From NCBI RefSeq assembly GCF_016859285.1, contig NC_053402.1:7032031-7096030 (forward strand): a stretch of 64,000 bases of DNA. The letters run 5' to 3'. Positions within the stretch are counted from its first letter, which is position 1; the number at the start of each line of letters is the position of its first letter. The position numbers and the translations under genes were made by a program. Shown in pieces: positions 1-13,300 of the stretch. This stretch comes from Xiphias gladius. Taxonomy: Eukaryota > Chordata > Actinopteri > Istiophoriformes > Xiphiidae. The notes beneath the pieces were generated by a model. It did not search any database and was not told where the DNA came from. It saw only the letters and a list, made by a program, of their open reading frames with translations.

Positions 1-608
1 GGGCGTGGAGTGGTGAATCTACTGTATGTAAAACCAGGACACATTTTGGACACAGACCCACCATTCCCCTTTTAATCATCCAATCTAACTTTGGTGAGGA
101 GCTGCGGGTGGAGGCTGGGCTGTCATCCTTCATGCATAGACAGAGAGTTAATTTAGGGAGGAAAACAGTTTCTGAGACAAAGTAACATACATATTTACTA
201 AACCAAGGGGCCTTTTATGGGTCAGGTAATTGTGTACTATTTCCTGACTGACACTCACTGACAGCAGCACTTCCCCCTAAACTCTCTTCTCCCTCCTAAA
301 CAAAATACAGTTCATACATTGTGCACAATACCATGAAGATCTATAAAGTGAGTTTGTTACTCTGTTGAACACATAACATCAGAATTTGACTTGAGGTTGG
401 TGACAAATATGAGGCTAATAATACAATGAGTTGTGTTTTTCGTTTCAAAGGCTAGAAACGTTTCTTGAGCCAAATAAGCACTTATTACTTTTTTTTTTCC
501 TACTGGACCCAAAGGTCACATTACAGATACAAAAAATTCAATCATATCAGCCGATAAATCTTGTGACTAAACCTGTTAAACTGCGCGAAACTTGAATCAC
601 ATGGCATC
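1..608. other. 3' flank of the TOM1-like gene; no gene seen
   Basis: This stretch lies downstream (minus-strand sense) of the TOM1-like stop codon at 609-611. It probably holds 3' UTR and flank. I see no convincing coding exon and no clear AATAAA signal for the minus strand close to the stop, so the transcript end may lie here or beyond the window edge. Confidence 0.5.
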
Positions 609-3600
609 TTATCTTACTGTTCCAGTGTTGTGTAGTCTGTTGTCCTGAGCTTGGGCCAGGCCATCCACTGCAACTTCACTCTGCTCACTGAAACAGAGGA
701 TTTGTACATTGATTAGACGGAATAAGTCAGAATTAAACTCCAAAACAAAAGACCAACATCTCTGCAAATGCCATACCTGAGAATTTACCCCGGGAAAGAG
801 CTACATGACTACTCTGTAAGATTATAACTGCAACACTGTGATATAGCAAATCAACAAAATTTACTCTGTTATTCATACAGCATTCCTTTTAGTTCAGTGG
901 TTCCCAACCTTTTCTGTCTGATGTACTGCCACAGCCCTATCTGATTACCTAAATGTTGTTAATCATGTTTTCATTATTTTTAGCTAACTATTTCAACCAT
1001 TTATCCACTACTTGTAACTTGTCACCTCTTCTCCATTATTATTAGCCAACTATAATTCAGCCATATTCATTACGTTAAGCTTTTCCACCATATTTTCATT
1101 ACTTCTTATGAGCTAACTTTAACCTCTTTATGCACTACTTTTACCAAATTAAACCATTGTCTACTCCTTTTAGTTTTTTCACTTTTTATCCAATTCTTTA
1201 GCTAAATATCTTAACTGTTTATCAAATACCTTTAGCGAACTATTTCAGCTGTTTATCTATTACTTTTAGCTAACTGTTAACACTGCTTCAACTCTGCTCA
1301 GCTGCTAGTTTTCATGTACTCTCATTCGGATAACGTAATGTTCAGTATGTGAATTTTTCTTTTCAATCTTAATTTCTATTTTTTAAAATTATTCGAGCTA
1401 CTCCACAATCGTTGCACGTATCCCCCAGACACTATACAAGTATAGTTAATGTCTAATACTACTCTCTTTGCAACTTGTGTTTACTGTGTATGTCTTCAGT
1501 CTTTCCATACCTTGGTGTTTGTTGAGTTGAGCAATCTATTTTCTGTGATAATGTGTCATCTGAATCACGTGTACCTGCAAGAAGAGCGGCAACAGGGAAC
1601 AGAGAGTGAATTTTACAGTGCATAGAATGAGTAGAAGCATACATACACTCTACATGTACAGTACTTACTGTATGTATGAAGGCTTGCGCACCACAATAAA
1701 ACAATTTGTGTATTAATAACTACACATAAATAATAATAAAAAAATTTTTTTTTAAAAATTAAAAAAAAAGAAAAAAACACTGTCAGAAGGAGCATCAGAT
1801 TGGTGCGCTTACTAAGTTTTGCCAACTGACTGGACAAACTATTGCTGGTAACTGATGCAACTCCTGACTCCTGAGACTCAGCTGTGACATTGAGGTCCGT
1901 TAGGTTGACATACGAGTGGCTCTGAGAAAGAAAGAGCAATACATTGAAAATCAACAACGCAACCATTTCATAAAATTATGAGTGTTGAGCTTTTAAGAAT
2001 AACAACTAATTCATTCATTTGTGCCTTGTTCTTTACCTTCTGTTTTGTATTTTGACCATTTGTTATCCGTCTTTCAAACCTGTAAATGGAAAAACAATAG
2101 TATATCATCATCAATACGGGAAATACAATTCTCTTATTTTGTTAATAATAAGGCATAATAATAATAATATTAATAATAATAATGCAGCCAACCTGTGGTA
2201 GCGAGTGAAGGCGGTGTTCATTTCATCATTTGTTGCCAGTAACTCTTCAATCAGCCTCTCTTCACTGAGTCTGGGGACGATCTTCACTATCCTCTCTTGC
2301 ATTTCCTTACATACAGTGTATAACTGCTAATGACACAATCAAACAAAGAATGTGTGGGTGGGGGGTTGAGGGGGCAGATGCAACACAGAAATGTATATAG
2401 TCCGAGATCAGTTAAGGGTAACGCAGTGTTACTCATCATGAATAGATGGAAATTGTTTTCTTGTAACAGAAAGGGCAGAGAATACTACACATTACTATAA
2501 AAAAAAAAAAAACCCACAAGTATGTTTTTTTATTTTCATTTTTTTACCTCCAGCAGCTCCATTTCTGCTTGTTTAACGGTAACAGGATCGAGCTGACGCA
2601 TCATGTCCGACATCATGGTTAGGTTGCTACGCACCACTCCCAGCTCTGTCTTCAGCATTTTTACCTGGAATATCAATAGTATTTCCTAAATAAACACAGC
2701 TATAATAGCTCCTTGCAAAGACAAATATTGATTTCATAAATGTTGGAGTAACAGGCCAGAATGAATTGTAGACATTAAGAGGATTTTGACCCGAGTTGCG
2801 AGACAGCATTTCAGCCAATGTCTGCGATTAATAGGAATACAGTGCAATTTAAATACTAAAATATCCCACTGAAATTCAGCAAGGCCCATCACCTGGCTTG
2901 GAGTGAAGACATTTGTTCCCTCTAGGGCCAGTTTTAGTTCAGAGGTTCGGGATGGGATGAGCGGAGGTTTGGAAGAAAGGAGCACAGCAGGCAGAGTAGT
3001 GACAGCAGGCCCATTCCCAGGCAAAGTCTGGTAGGCAAAGGCATAGAAATGACCCAAAATAAAAATGACCAAAGGCGATAGGTAAGCACCTAGCTATCAG
3101 CAGTAACAACAAAATGCACCCAGTCATGTTTGCACCTTTTGGGCGGCTTGCACAGGTGAGTAACCATCCAGTTCTGTCATGGGGAACTCAAGCCCTTTCC
3201 TTCGCAGGTCTTCGTACACTGACACCACACCCGTCAGGTCGGGTGAGCTACGGAATGCATCAGCCCACGCCTTGACAAGATAAAACCACAAATTACTACC
3301 AGGCAGCTGAGCAAGGCAATAACAGGAAAACTCAAATACAGCAACAACAACAACCTAATTTTATGTTACATGCAACCACACCTCATGCCTCACCTGTATA
3401 ATGCTGAGCACTCTGTCATGCAGAACTAGTGGAGGGTTGTTCCTTGGGATGATGGACCGGACCAGAACCCCTTCTATAAAATCCCGTGTTGTCACCAGGA
3501 TGTGAAACCTGTACCCACAGTTCTTCACACAGGTCTCCAGGAGCTGACATCAGAAGAACACAACAAATCAAACCATGTCTGATATCTGATTACACTTGAC

Positions 3601-5523
3601 TAGAACAAGAACCAAGTCAGCAGGATGGTGGCAAAGCATGAGGATAGCTGTGATCAACACTCACAGTAAGGGCCAGCATAACTTCTTTGAAGTTCTTATT
3701 CCCCACAATCCTTTTCTTTATGGCTCTGACAGCATCTTTGGGTCTGTAATGAGAACATTTTCAATGGTCAGAGGCATGTAACCTTCAGAGGACGAGCTTG
3801 TTCCAGATGCGGACAGATAACACTCACCCACACACGCATGCATACACACCCTTCCTCTGAGCTGTTGATCATGTCGCAGATATCCATGTTGAGGGCCCAG
3901 TCTTCTGATGGCAGGCTGGAGCTGGTCGCGTGCTCTGTGAAAAATAATAAGGACAAATATAACACTTCCAACAAATATGAGACTGCTGACTTATGATATA
4001 ACAATTTCTTCATACATTTAACAAACATAATACCTCACAGTCATTACAGTACATTGTATTTTTGAAAACAACAACAACAACAAAACAATAACAATGATAA
4101 TAATAATAATAGTAATTAAATGATTAGTCCAAAATTAAGTTTGTGGTCACATGTGGCATTCCACGGGGTTCAATTCTAGGTCCCTTATGCATCCTAATAT
4201 ATGTAAATGATATGAAATTTGAAGTTTTAATGTTTTTCTCTATGCTGAAGCTAGCTGGGCTTTGTTAGTGAGTTCAAAATGTGTCTTTGACATAGAAAGC
4301 TTGCTTAGTCAAGAAATGTCTGAATTAGGTACATGGCTAGTGGACAATAAACTTTTACTACATTTGGGTAAGACGGAATCTGTTTTTATTTGCCTCAAAT
4401 AGTAAACTTTCTCATTTCTTAATGTCACCTACACTGGAGTTGCAACAACATGTATGTGGTAACTCCATGGTTAAAAGTTAATTATTCTAAATGCCTATTT
4501 AATTTTTCTAAAAAAGTTTCCTAATGTTAATTGCAAGAAGTTGCTATGTATGATTTTTATACAATCAAGAACTGACTATGCGTGTAATTTCTGTTACCAT
4601 TGTCTTTCTGAGCATCATGGGCCAGCTTACAGATTGTACAAAGATGATATGTTGTATTTTGGATTACAATAAAAAAAAAAAACTTATGTAAGTATAGGAC
4701 GTTTTAAATCACTAAAATAGTTAAACATGACTAACAGGTTTCAGTATTAGCAGCAAGTTATAAAATGTATAATGTATAAATGCCTAAATGACCAGACACC
4801 AGACTATTTACAGCTGTTTGAGTGTACTTGAGACAAACATAAGGATAATACTAGGCAAAGTCAAAATTCTGCCAAAATTATTGATATTGCTCTTTTGGAT
4901 CACTTCCAAATGTGGGGGTTAAAATTTGAAAAAGCAATTAAACATTTTATTAAAAATGTACAGTTTATATAATGAGTGATACTGTATCTACAATAATTAA
5001 ATATGATTATCTACTTAATTTAATGACTAACTCTCAATTTCCATCAGTCAAACACGTGCAATCATTAGGCAACTGCCATTTATAAATCAAATTTGGGTCA
5101 AGAGGATGTCACTTGTCCCGCCCAGCTATTGGCAGGTTAAAAAGACACAATAACAACCAATAAATTGCAGCATCCCAGCCTCTCACTCCCGCCTCTGCGA
5201 AGTCATTGTTTAGTGGAGGCGTCAGTCACACCGTAAGCCGTTGCTATTCTGTCAGGTTTAAGAAATTTAACTTGAATACACCATTTTTTAACGTATTGCT
5301 ATTATAAATGCATTAGCACATACGATAAAATTCCTTTCATATAAAAGGAGGAATCATCTCGAAAGAAATGTGAATGACGGAAGCGTAAACGTCTACGGCA
5401 AAAATGACAGAGCCCGACTGAAGCATTTGGTCGTCACAATGAAACGATGTGGCGCCTATAAAACAACTCACCGATCCGCTGTCCCACCGACGTGCTGAAT
5501 GGATTCCCCATTAAAAACTCCAT
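609..5523 (-). CDS. TOM1-family VHS-GAT adaptor protein (TOM1-like), short C-terminus, 11 exons
   Basis: This is a predicted endosomal adaptor that binds ubiquitinated cargo; TOM1, TOM1L1 and TOM1L2 act this way with Tollip and clathrin. Coding exons on the minus strand are 5523-5472, 3934-3850, 3743-3665, 3543-3394, 3270-3136, 3027-2893, 2664-2548, 2326-2193, 1919-1813, 1574-1511 and 687-609. Every junction is in phase and the sum is 1137 nt, or 378 aa. It starts [17 protein letters not shown], as in TOM1/TOM1L2. The VHS domain (about residues 15-155) shows [40 protein letters not shown] and [16 protein letters not shown]. The GAT region is about 205-300 ([24 protein letters not shown]). After SLSSQLAKL the protein becomes short and divergent: the [11 protein letters not shown] segment aligns with TOM1L2, then translation stops about 110 residues earlier than TOM1 (about 490 aa). 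VHS residues look most like TOM1 and the GAT partly like TOM1L1, so I give no symbol. Confidence 0.88.
896..1430 (+). repeat. Copy 1 of a dispersed element with internal minisatellite
   Basis: It lies in the last intron (688-1510) of the TOM1-like gene. It opens with AGTGGTTCCCAACC, a near-inverted match to the right end of the copy at 36.9-38.2 kb. Its body is a degenerate tandem repeat of about 33 bp built on TTTAGCTAACTATTTCAACC and ATTTATCCATTAC. Related copies are at 36869-38180, 49370-49634 and, inverted, 58303-58800. I infer a non-autonomous DNA transposon whose interior has expanded as a minisatellite. Confidence 0.65.
4130..4680 (+). mobile_element. Degenerate non-LTR retrotransposon (LINE) reverse-transcriptase fragment
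   Basis: It sits in intron 1 (3935-5471) of the TOM1-like gene, opposite to that gene. From 4143 the plus strand reads [12 protein letters not shown] and then IYVNDM, the conserved G-[VI]-P-[QR]-GS-x-LGPL block of LINE reverse transcriptases. After a frameshift it reads [10 protein letters not shown] where active enzymes have Y-A-D-D, then [19 protein letters not shown]. Loss of the catalytic aspartates, frameshifts and stops show it is dead. An A-rich run at about 4669-4681 may mark its 3' tail. I cannot place the clade. Confidence 0.75.
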
Positions 5524-5640
5524 GTTGAGAGCGGTGAGGGCCAAGGAAAGCACCGACGTCCCCGGGCCGAGCCGTACGTAACAACGCGCCCCGCTCGCTC
5601 CTGCAGACCGCTGCTGCTCACACAACAAAGTAGGGCACTA
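5100..5640 (-). promoter_or_regulatory. Probable promoter and 5' region of the TOM1-like gene
   Basis: Local GC and CpG rise sharply around the first coding exon (for example 5545-5600) compared with the AT-rich flanks. An inverted CCAAT box (ATTGG) lies at about 5127-5131. There is no clear TATA box. It is inferred from composition and position only. Confidence 0.4.
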
Positions 5641-8600
5641 GTTGAACTGCGTCATGCTTTAAAGGGAAAGCAGCCTGCAGTTTTCAATAGACATTTACAG
5701 TGTACTAGCATGATTGCACCCATGCTAGTACACTTTAATTGTACCCCATACAGCCATTGTCCGTTTCTGCACTCATCGTCGAAAAAGTAGTCTTAACAGG
5801 TCATTTCTTTCTTTATCTATTCTGAGATAATAATAAAATAAAAAAATTCTGCTGCATTCCTGGATAATGTAGTTAGAAGATATTCATAAAGTAAAGAAAA
5901 ATTGACAGAAAATCTACCGACTTGTACGTGACATTTATTTATTAAATTAGGTAAACTCACAAAAAACAGAATTTTAAAAAAATTCAGAATTGAAGCAGCA
6001 GTATGTGGCAAGCTCCAGAAAAGCTGGGTGCTAGAGTTCCCATAATGCAACTCAGTGTCCTTCATAAGATGCTATGAATCTTATGAAAGACCTATAACTT
6101 TTTTTAGGAGGCTTTGCAGAGCCCTTTAAATGTCTACTTTTTCCAAACCTCAGACCTCCAATTTGTACTCCAGGCTTTCTATCAAAAAAGTCTCAAGCCT
6201 GATCTGAGATATTGATTTTTACAAACTTTTAAAAGCCCCCTCCAGAAGACAGACAGACAGACAACACTGTTCAACTGTTTTCATATATAAAATCAGTGGA
6301 GTGCCCCTCTAATACTGAAGGCAACATTTATATATGCTGTTGAAAAACAGAAAATCTCATCAGAAAGTCTCAACTCAAGGTCTACTTACTTAGCTGTTCT
6401 GAAACTCTTGACCATATCACACAGTCTTCATCAACAGATAGAGTATGGTCAGTTAAAACCGCCAACCTTTCATTGTCATCCTTGAACGAACTGTTTCTTG
6501 ACAGTTTGTTCCTGACCCTGCTGTTGACAAAACAATCTCAACTCAAGGTCGAACTATTTGCTTGCTCTGGCGCTCTTGACTGTATCACACCACATTGTTG
6601 AGCTCAACTTTAGATATATACCATGTGATATGGTTAAAAGCTCCAGAAAAAGTGAGTAAGTGGACCTTAAGTTGAGGTTGTTTTGTCAACTGCTGTTTCA
6701 AGTGTGAAGAATGAGCTTTCAAGCTTGAAAGAAAAATCTGCTTTTTTGAAAATCATTCACATTCATTTTGTGGTGTGAATGACTAGGTATTTGTGCCAAA
6801 AAATGGCAAAATGAATATGGATAGAACTGATAGGCCGGGACCAGGATAGTAAAGTCGGTACCGATCACATTTTCCACAGATCTCCATGCTTTTGTAGTGT
6901 GATTTTCTGCCACATGGGTGCACTGTTTGAAATTGGATCTCATTGTATCAGGTTATATTGCCCATGCTTTCTGCTAAACTCTGGTCAATGCTCACCTGTC
7001 AACAGGGCAAAGAGGGAAACTGCCCTCTGGGCCCCTGGCCTATTGTGTGTCAACTGGTTTGTGCTTATTTAATTGAAAGTTTGATTGGGAATATACCACA
7101 TTAAAGCACAACACCAACTGACTTGATAAGGGCCTTAAGTCCTGATTCATTACCTGATATTGAGGCCTCACCTTTCAGAGGATCACTGTGTAAATATGTT
7201 TTAAGACCTTAATGTGTTAATTACCTCAGAGTTAAACTTTGGGTCAGGTAATATTCCTGCATAGAAAAACTGTAACCACTGCACAGAGATAGAAGGACAA
7301 ACAAAAACAAGGGGCTTATAGGGGCCCAGCAGCTCATTTTTTCCCTGGACAGGTTATTGTAGTGTTACTTATAGTAAACAAACATTCCCTTTCTGAATTT
7401 AAAGACCTCTGAATACTTTATTTCCATGTCACACATTAATTGTAACCTTCCAGACCATCTATGCAAGGAACAAAATACAGGGATGAGTTTGAGCTTTTCC
7501 AAGAAATAACACACTGGTTACACACAGAAATGTTACTCTCACTGACACTGGGGAGGCACATTAGTTGTGTTTGATCATGGCCATGATGTGCGTGTGTGAC
7601 TCATACACAGTGACTCACTGCCCTGGAAGCAACAGAGATTATAGCTTTTACTCTCAATGCCGATGAACAGCCCACTCCTCTGTTTACATCAGCAGAGATG
7701 GTACAGTTCTGGCCATTATAAAGAACCATATGTGGCTTATGTGGGTGCTCATAGAAAACATAAAAATGCAGAAAGTTCCTCATCATACATTTCCATCAAG
7801 AAAAGAGGTGTCCATTATTTTTCCTCCTTCACTGTATTAAAACTCCTTTAGTTGTTTGTTTTCTTTGTCTGAGGTAACTTCAATTAAATCTCTTAAATTA
7901 TCCTCTGGGTGATGCTTTAATTTTTTTTTTGCATGGGTAAATGTACCTATACTGTCTGTGCAGTAATGCTGCAGTATGGTTGCAACCACTGTGCCCAACA
8001 GTTTTGTTTGATCACAGTGGTTGCTTTGCTACTGTGGGAAGACAAATGTATGTAATGACGAATTGCTGTAACATTTTAGTGGGAATAATACATATATCTA
8101 AATGTATTATTATTTGTATTCTTTAGCGTTATTACTAAGGGTATTCATAGTCATGGTAGTACTGGTGGTAATGTTAATACATCTTGTTATCAAACAGTAG
8201 AAGAACTCTTTATGAATGTTTTTGGTGGTCGACATAATAAAAGAAAGTTTTCTATTTTTAGACTGGAACTGCAACAAGCTGGTATTCTCATCAAGACAAC
8301 AAATACAACAACTCCCAGCTGCAGCCATCTCATATGTGGCAGAGCTGCTCTTCAGAACAGGTCATACACTATAAAGTCTTGGTTGCTACACGTTTATGGT
8401 GACAGTTTGTCAGCACAGCCTTTTCTTCATAACACTCAGATGTGTCTGAATTGTACTTGTATGTTAATGCGTCGCAGTGGGAGAGAGAAGATGGGGTGTG
8501 TATTTAGTGAGTTTAAGAAAAGAAGCTATTTAATAAGATTTTTTGCAAAACTAAATGCACTGTGTGCCTGTGTTTTAGTTTTTAGTTTATTCCCTTAGAT

Positions 8601-9186
8601 GCATAGGTTGGTCAAAAAAGACACAGGTAGTCTGTTTCTCTTGATAAAAAGTATCTACTGTTAGTCATATTAGCCTACTTTATAGCTAACATTAGCTTAG
8701 CTACTTTGCTCAATAGCTAATAGCATGTTGTATTCTAGTTTAATAATTTGAGGATAGCTATGCATAATAAAAGTATTTATTGATAGGCTACTGTTAATAA
8801 TTTTACAGTCATTTATATGTGTATAATGACATGCATTTCAAATGTTCTCTTGGATTTACTACAGGAATGAAGCAAACAGGGTCAAGTGCAAAGAATGTCA
8901 GATCTGTCCAAATAAAAGTGACATAAAGTAAACAGTTTTGTAAAATGCAATATACCAGAGTGAGATGATCAAAGCTGGAAACAGGTAGTTTATCTGAAAT
9001 GAAATGGTTTCTTGCTGTTTTCTTTTTAAATGTGTTAAGATGACATACAGAATATTTATTACTAACAGAAACTAATGATTCTACTACAACCTAAATAAAG
9101 AAGAGTGTAGGTTCCAGTGATTTAAACATCTAATTGTTAAGACAAAAATGCTAAGTGCCATGAGAAACAGAAGAGCATTAACAGTC
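5641..9186. other. Intergenic, repeat-bearing DNA without a recognised gene
   Basis: This lies between the TOM1-like start and the 3' end of the bMERB gene. It contains the foldback element at 6524-6689, a related partial sequence at about 6357-6460, and AT-rich unique sequence. Open frames here, such as 8212-8598 plus (128 codons), have no recognisable domain and no splice support. I see no RNA gene. Confidence 0.6.
6524..6689. mobile_element. Short foldback (MITE-like) element with terminal inverted repeats of about 27 bp
   Basis: The left end TTGACAAAACAATCTCAACT is matched by the reverse complement of the right end, TTGACAAAACAACCTCAACT, and both continue with an AAGGTC-type block. The total length of about 166 bp and lack of coding are typical of a non-autonomous DNA transposon. 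A diverged partial copy (CTCAACTCAAGGTC then CTCTTGACCATATCACAC) lies just upstream at about 6370-6423, suggesting nested or tandem insertion. Confidence 0.7.
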
Positions 9187-9192
9187 TTTATT
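9187..9192 (-). terminator. Candidate polyadenylation signal of the bMERB gene
   Basis: TTTATT on the plus strand is AATAAA on the minus strand. It lies 1.2 kb beyond the stop codon at 10391, giving a 3' UTR of plausible length that includes the repeat at 9643-9974. It could be a chance match. Confidence 0.45.
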
Positions 9193-9642
9193 GTAATAGC
9201 ATTGCAAAGATGACAAGTTTACAGTCATAGTCACATAAAATACTAGATCAAAGAAACATAATGGAGAAGGTTTTTTGTTTTTAATCATATATGTGAAAAT
9301 GCCTTTTACAAAACACAGACTGTAAGGAATAATACGTAATGACTAATTACATCCCGCACAGACGAAGACTTACGTTCAAGTTGTGGACTTCTGAGTAACT
9401 GATATCCACAGTAAAAAAGCCTTCTGAAAAATTCTGGATCACATTTGTTCAACTGTGTCTACATCTAATGACCAATAGAATGTACGAGGATTTCTGACTT
9501 TTTATTTAAGTCATAAAATTATCATCTTATATTTCCTCAATATACTCCATCTGCTCTCTATTTTGAGGCTCCTTTTAACTGAACCATGTCTCAAGACTGA
9601 CTGTAACTCTAGAAATCCCACATGTAAAAATTGAAATAATCA

Positions 9643-9974
9643 TGTCTAGTGTTGAAATGATTACTAGCAGTAAATTAGTCAATTAATTGATTTAATTTGA
9701 ACAACAATTGTAATTATTGATTAGCTGTTGAAGTCATTCATTGAGCAAAAATGCCAAACATTTTCTAGCTTCTCAAATGTTATGATTTGTTGCTATTTTC
9801 TGGTTTATATTGTGAACTGAATTATCTGTATTTTTTTGTAGTTGCCACTTTGGACTTGTGAGCTTTGAGCACATTTTACAGACCATACAATTAATAAATG
9901 AGTCAAAAATGAACATGAAAAAAAAAGAACTGTTTAATCAATAATAAAAATAATAACTAGCTACAGCCCTAACA
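9643..9974. repeat. Dispersed repeat of the 'ATTGATTAATC ... GCAGCCCTAAC' type, copy A
   Basis: An AT-rich block with repeated ATTGATTA motifs and an end reading CTACAGCCCTAAC. I recognise it as one of the very common short repeats of teleost genomes. This copy sits in the predicted 3' UTR of the bMERB gene. Copies B (16171-16490) and C (21663-21901) share the layout: ATTGATTA-rich end, TTCTAGCTT/TTTCTTGCTT middle and paired GTCAAAGAA-like segments. Confidence 0.6.
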
Positions 9975-10390
9975 ATGTTGTTACAGTACTCAGCTACTGC
10001 AGAAAGATGCAGAGGGAGATTAGCAAGTGTAGTTTGTTCCCTGAGGGACGTCTACACTTATGCTGTCTAATACATCAGAAATGCATAATTACACTGTCAG
10101 AGCAGCTGTAATAATATCTTTCCAGTTAAGTTATTAACTGGAAAGAAGACATGAATATATCCATAAGCCGGTCAGCTTCTCCGTTACATAACATGTAAAC
10201 ACAGTATTTCACAGTAGCAAATCAAATAAAATAGTAAATTACATGTCCCCTTACATCATATGTGTATGAGCATATATCAGGATTAATGTAGATAATCTTT
10301 CTTAATAGGTCAGACATACAATACACACATGAATGTGCACACTTTTCCATTGTGGCAGGTAGAGTTGTCTGTTTTCTTCTGGACAATGTG

Positions 10391-13300
10391 TTACATGATG
10401 GAGCAGGTAAAGCCGCAGCAGTCTTTCAGCAGTGTAAGTCCAGTTTTAGTGATAAATGGCGTTGCGGAGGTCTGCTGCGATTTGGACGCCACCGTTTGAT
10501 CTTGCAAAGCACCTGATTGAAAAGGAGATGTGACAGAAAACTCTTATTCACCAGAGCATGTACACACCCTTATCATCTACATCTTCACTTATATTCCTTA
10601 AATGAAATGCTTCTTTGCTCTGTTGCCGAGATTTAGATACAACTGTAATATCTGTACATTAAATATGATGAACCACCAGCAGCTGGTTACCTTATTTCAG
10701 CATAACGACTGGAAAGAGGGGGAAAACAGCTAGCCTGGCTCTGTCCAGAGGTAATAAAATCCACCAACACTAGTGTTACCAAATACACCAGGACTGAAAT
10801 CTCAAGGATTACTATTTAAAAATGTCATTAGTGGAGGGAAGCGGTGCGAACAAAGATAACTGCAACCTAAGATTCCTTTTCAATTGGAAGAGAGCGCATA
10901 ACAACCTCATGATTAGACTCACCTTTTGCAGCCAATGCCTTTGGTAATTTGGACTGTAAAAATGCTGCCATTTCTCTGTCTTCCTCTCTCTCCCTGTGGA
11001 GGAAAACATATCATTGTTATGTATTTCTTTAGTACTGGGTTTTAAGACTTAATTATCATCATTATCTTTTATCATCTTGCTAAATGTCATTAGGCTATAT
11101 TTGAGAGAAACGTAGATTACAGGCTGGACTGACAATTCAATTCTACATTTTAATCTACATGGTGTGAATTCACTCATGCATCCACACAAAGTCATCTCCT
11201 CATTTCATTTTCACATCAACACTGAATAATGGAGGAAGTTGGCCTCTATCCCATCAATCTCTCTGGGAACAGTCAAAATGTCATTCAAAGATATCCCCTC
11301 ACAACTGCCTGCTTATCAGTGGTGACTGCTAACCTAGCACCAAAAACAAATAATCTGAGTGATGGTGGACTTGCTATTTGTTATTCAGTGTAAACATAAA
11401 GAGAGCATGCAGAGAACAAAGAGAGACAGAGGTCAGAGCTAAGGAGATCAGACAACACCTTTAAAAAACTCATTGGATGAATAGTCTAACATCAAATAAA
11501 CATATGTCTTTGTTTTTTAGTGATAGGTATTGTGGAAGGCCCTTTCATCAGTGGAAACATTATCTGCAGGATCCGTTTAATCATACTGGTACATGAGATT
11601 CAGTCAAGTGTCAGAGGTATTAAACAATTGTGGTCCAGGAGAATCTTCAGACTGATAACCATGCCAACAGCTGATTGTTAAATTCAATCTTTACAAAGAT
11701 AAATCACCAATCTAAAGAATTACACATCTTTGTCTTAATGAAAACATCTTTCTTCGCTGAAATCCTTTTGAAAAAGTGACAGCACTGTAATCTCTGCAGT
11801 GCCTTTTCGTCAGAAGAACACCCCCAAGTCAAAGTCATTTTCCAACATTGGATTTATTAACTGCACCTCAGCCTTTCAAACTCCACATCGTCCACGAGGA
11901 AGTCTCTGGTCTCCACCAGCTTGTTGATCTGCAGCAGCAGCTCCTCCTCCCTCTCTATGTCCTCCTTGGACTTGTCTCTGTCTGTTCAACAGTCACATGA
12001 CAAGCCATACATACAATATAACCATCACTGAGTTCTAAATTATAAACAATTGTATTTTAGGAATGTAAAACAGCATATATGCCATGAGTTCTTTCAGCAG
12101 CTATTTAATAGAAAATCGATTTCAGACATCATGCCTTTCATGAAGAACCATAATTGTGAACCTCATGGAGGAGCAAGAGGAAAAGTCAGGGGATTACTAA
12201 ATTCAGCAGGATTCATCTCCTGGGAACTATGAATGTCTGTAGAAAATCATATGCCAATCTATCTAATTGTTGTTGAGATATTTCAGTTTGGAACAAGTGG
12301 TGTACTGACAGAAGGAGTTTGCCATCCACAGAGCATGGCTTAAAATCCTACATGTAAAGCAGTTTATAAAATTTTATAATCAACCGAACATTCCCGTCAT
12401 TTTACTGAGAGAAGAAGCAATACATAACCAAAATTCAATGAGAATTAGGGAAACCTTGAAAGGCACATTATTATTTGAAATCTATGCGTGTTTGAGGTGA
12501 CAACATGTGAGGTCGTTTGACATAAAAAGCATTATTCATAACAACTTTCTTCTGAAGCTGTGTTTAAATCCTTCCACTTCTTGTCAAAGAGATAAATGCT
12601 GGTCTGAAGAACATACTACCATGGTTGGCTATTATCATTTCAGCGGTAAAGCAAATTTAAAAAAAAAACAATGTCTAAATGTCTGCAGCTTAAACAAAAG
12701 GTGACCAACAACAGACGAAAAGGTGGTTACTGCTTTTTAATTTACCTGGGATTGAGACATGTTTTTGCAGCTCCTTCTTCAGCCTTGTGATTTCTTTGCA
12801 GAGCTGGATGTCATCCATCCTGAGAGGAAAACAAACAGGGAAAAATATTCCCCCAAATACCATGAATTGATATTTTGCAGGAATCCAGCTCATCCCTATA
12901 TAAAAAAGTATAGTTAAATTAGACCTCCAAATCAACTTAATTAAAGAATACATTGACTGAAATGCCTATATCTGCCTATAAGGGGCTTTGAAAACATAGA
13001 ATGGATTTTATAAATGGCAGCAACGCGACTTCCTTCCTAACTTTGCATACAGCAGCCTGAATGTGAAATTGTACGAGCTTATCAAACAGAAAAACACTGG
13101 ACTCAGATTTTGTCCTCAGATGGCTGTGAGGTCCCTGAGTTTATTAGCTGAAATAACACAGCCACGCTGCCCACATCTGACAGTATCAGATCTCATTTCG
13201 CCACCTGGCTCTGATATGGTTTTCATAACATCAGGGGCCGGTCACATAAGTGTTTGTATGTGTCTGTGTGTGTGTGTGGGCTGCTATTACAGTGATGGCA

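Noticed and set aside
8212-8598. 128-codon plus-strand open frame in the 5.6-9.2 kb intergenic region
   Set aside because: The translation is cysteine-rich but low in structure, with no family resemblance, promoter or exon signals.
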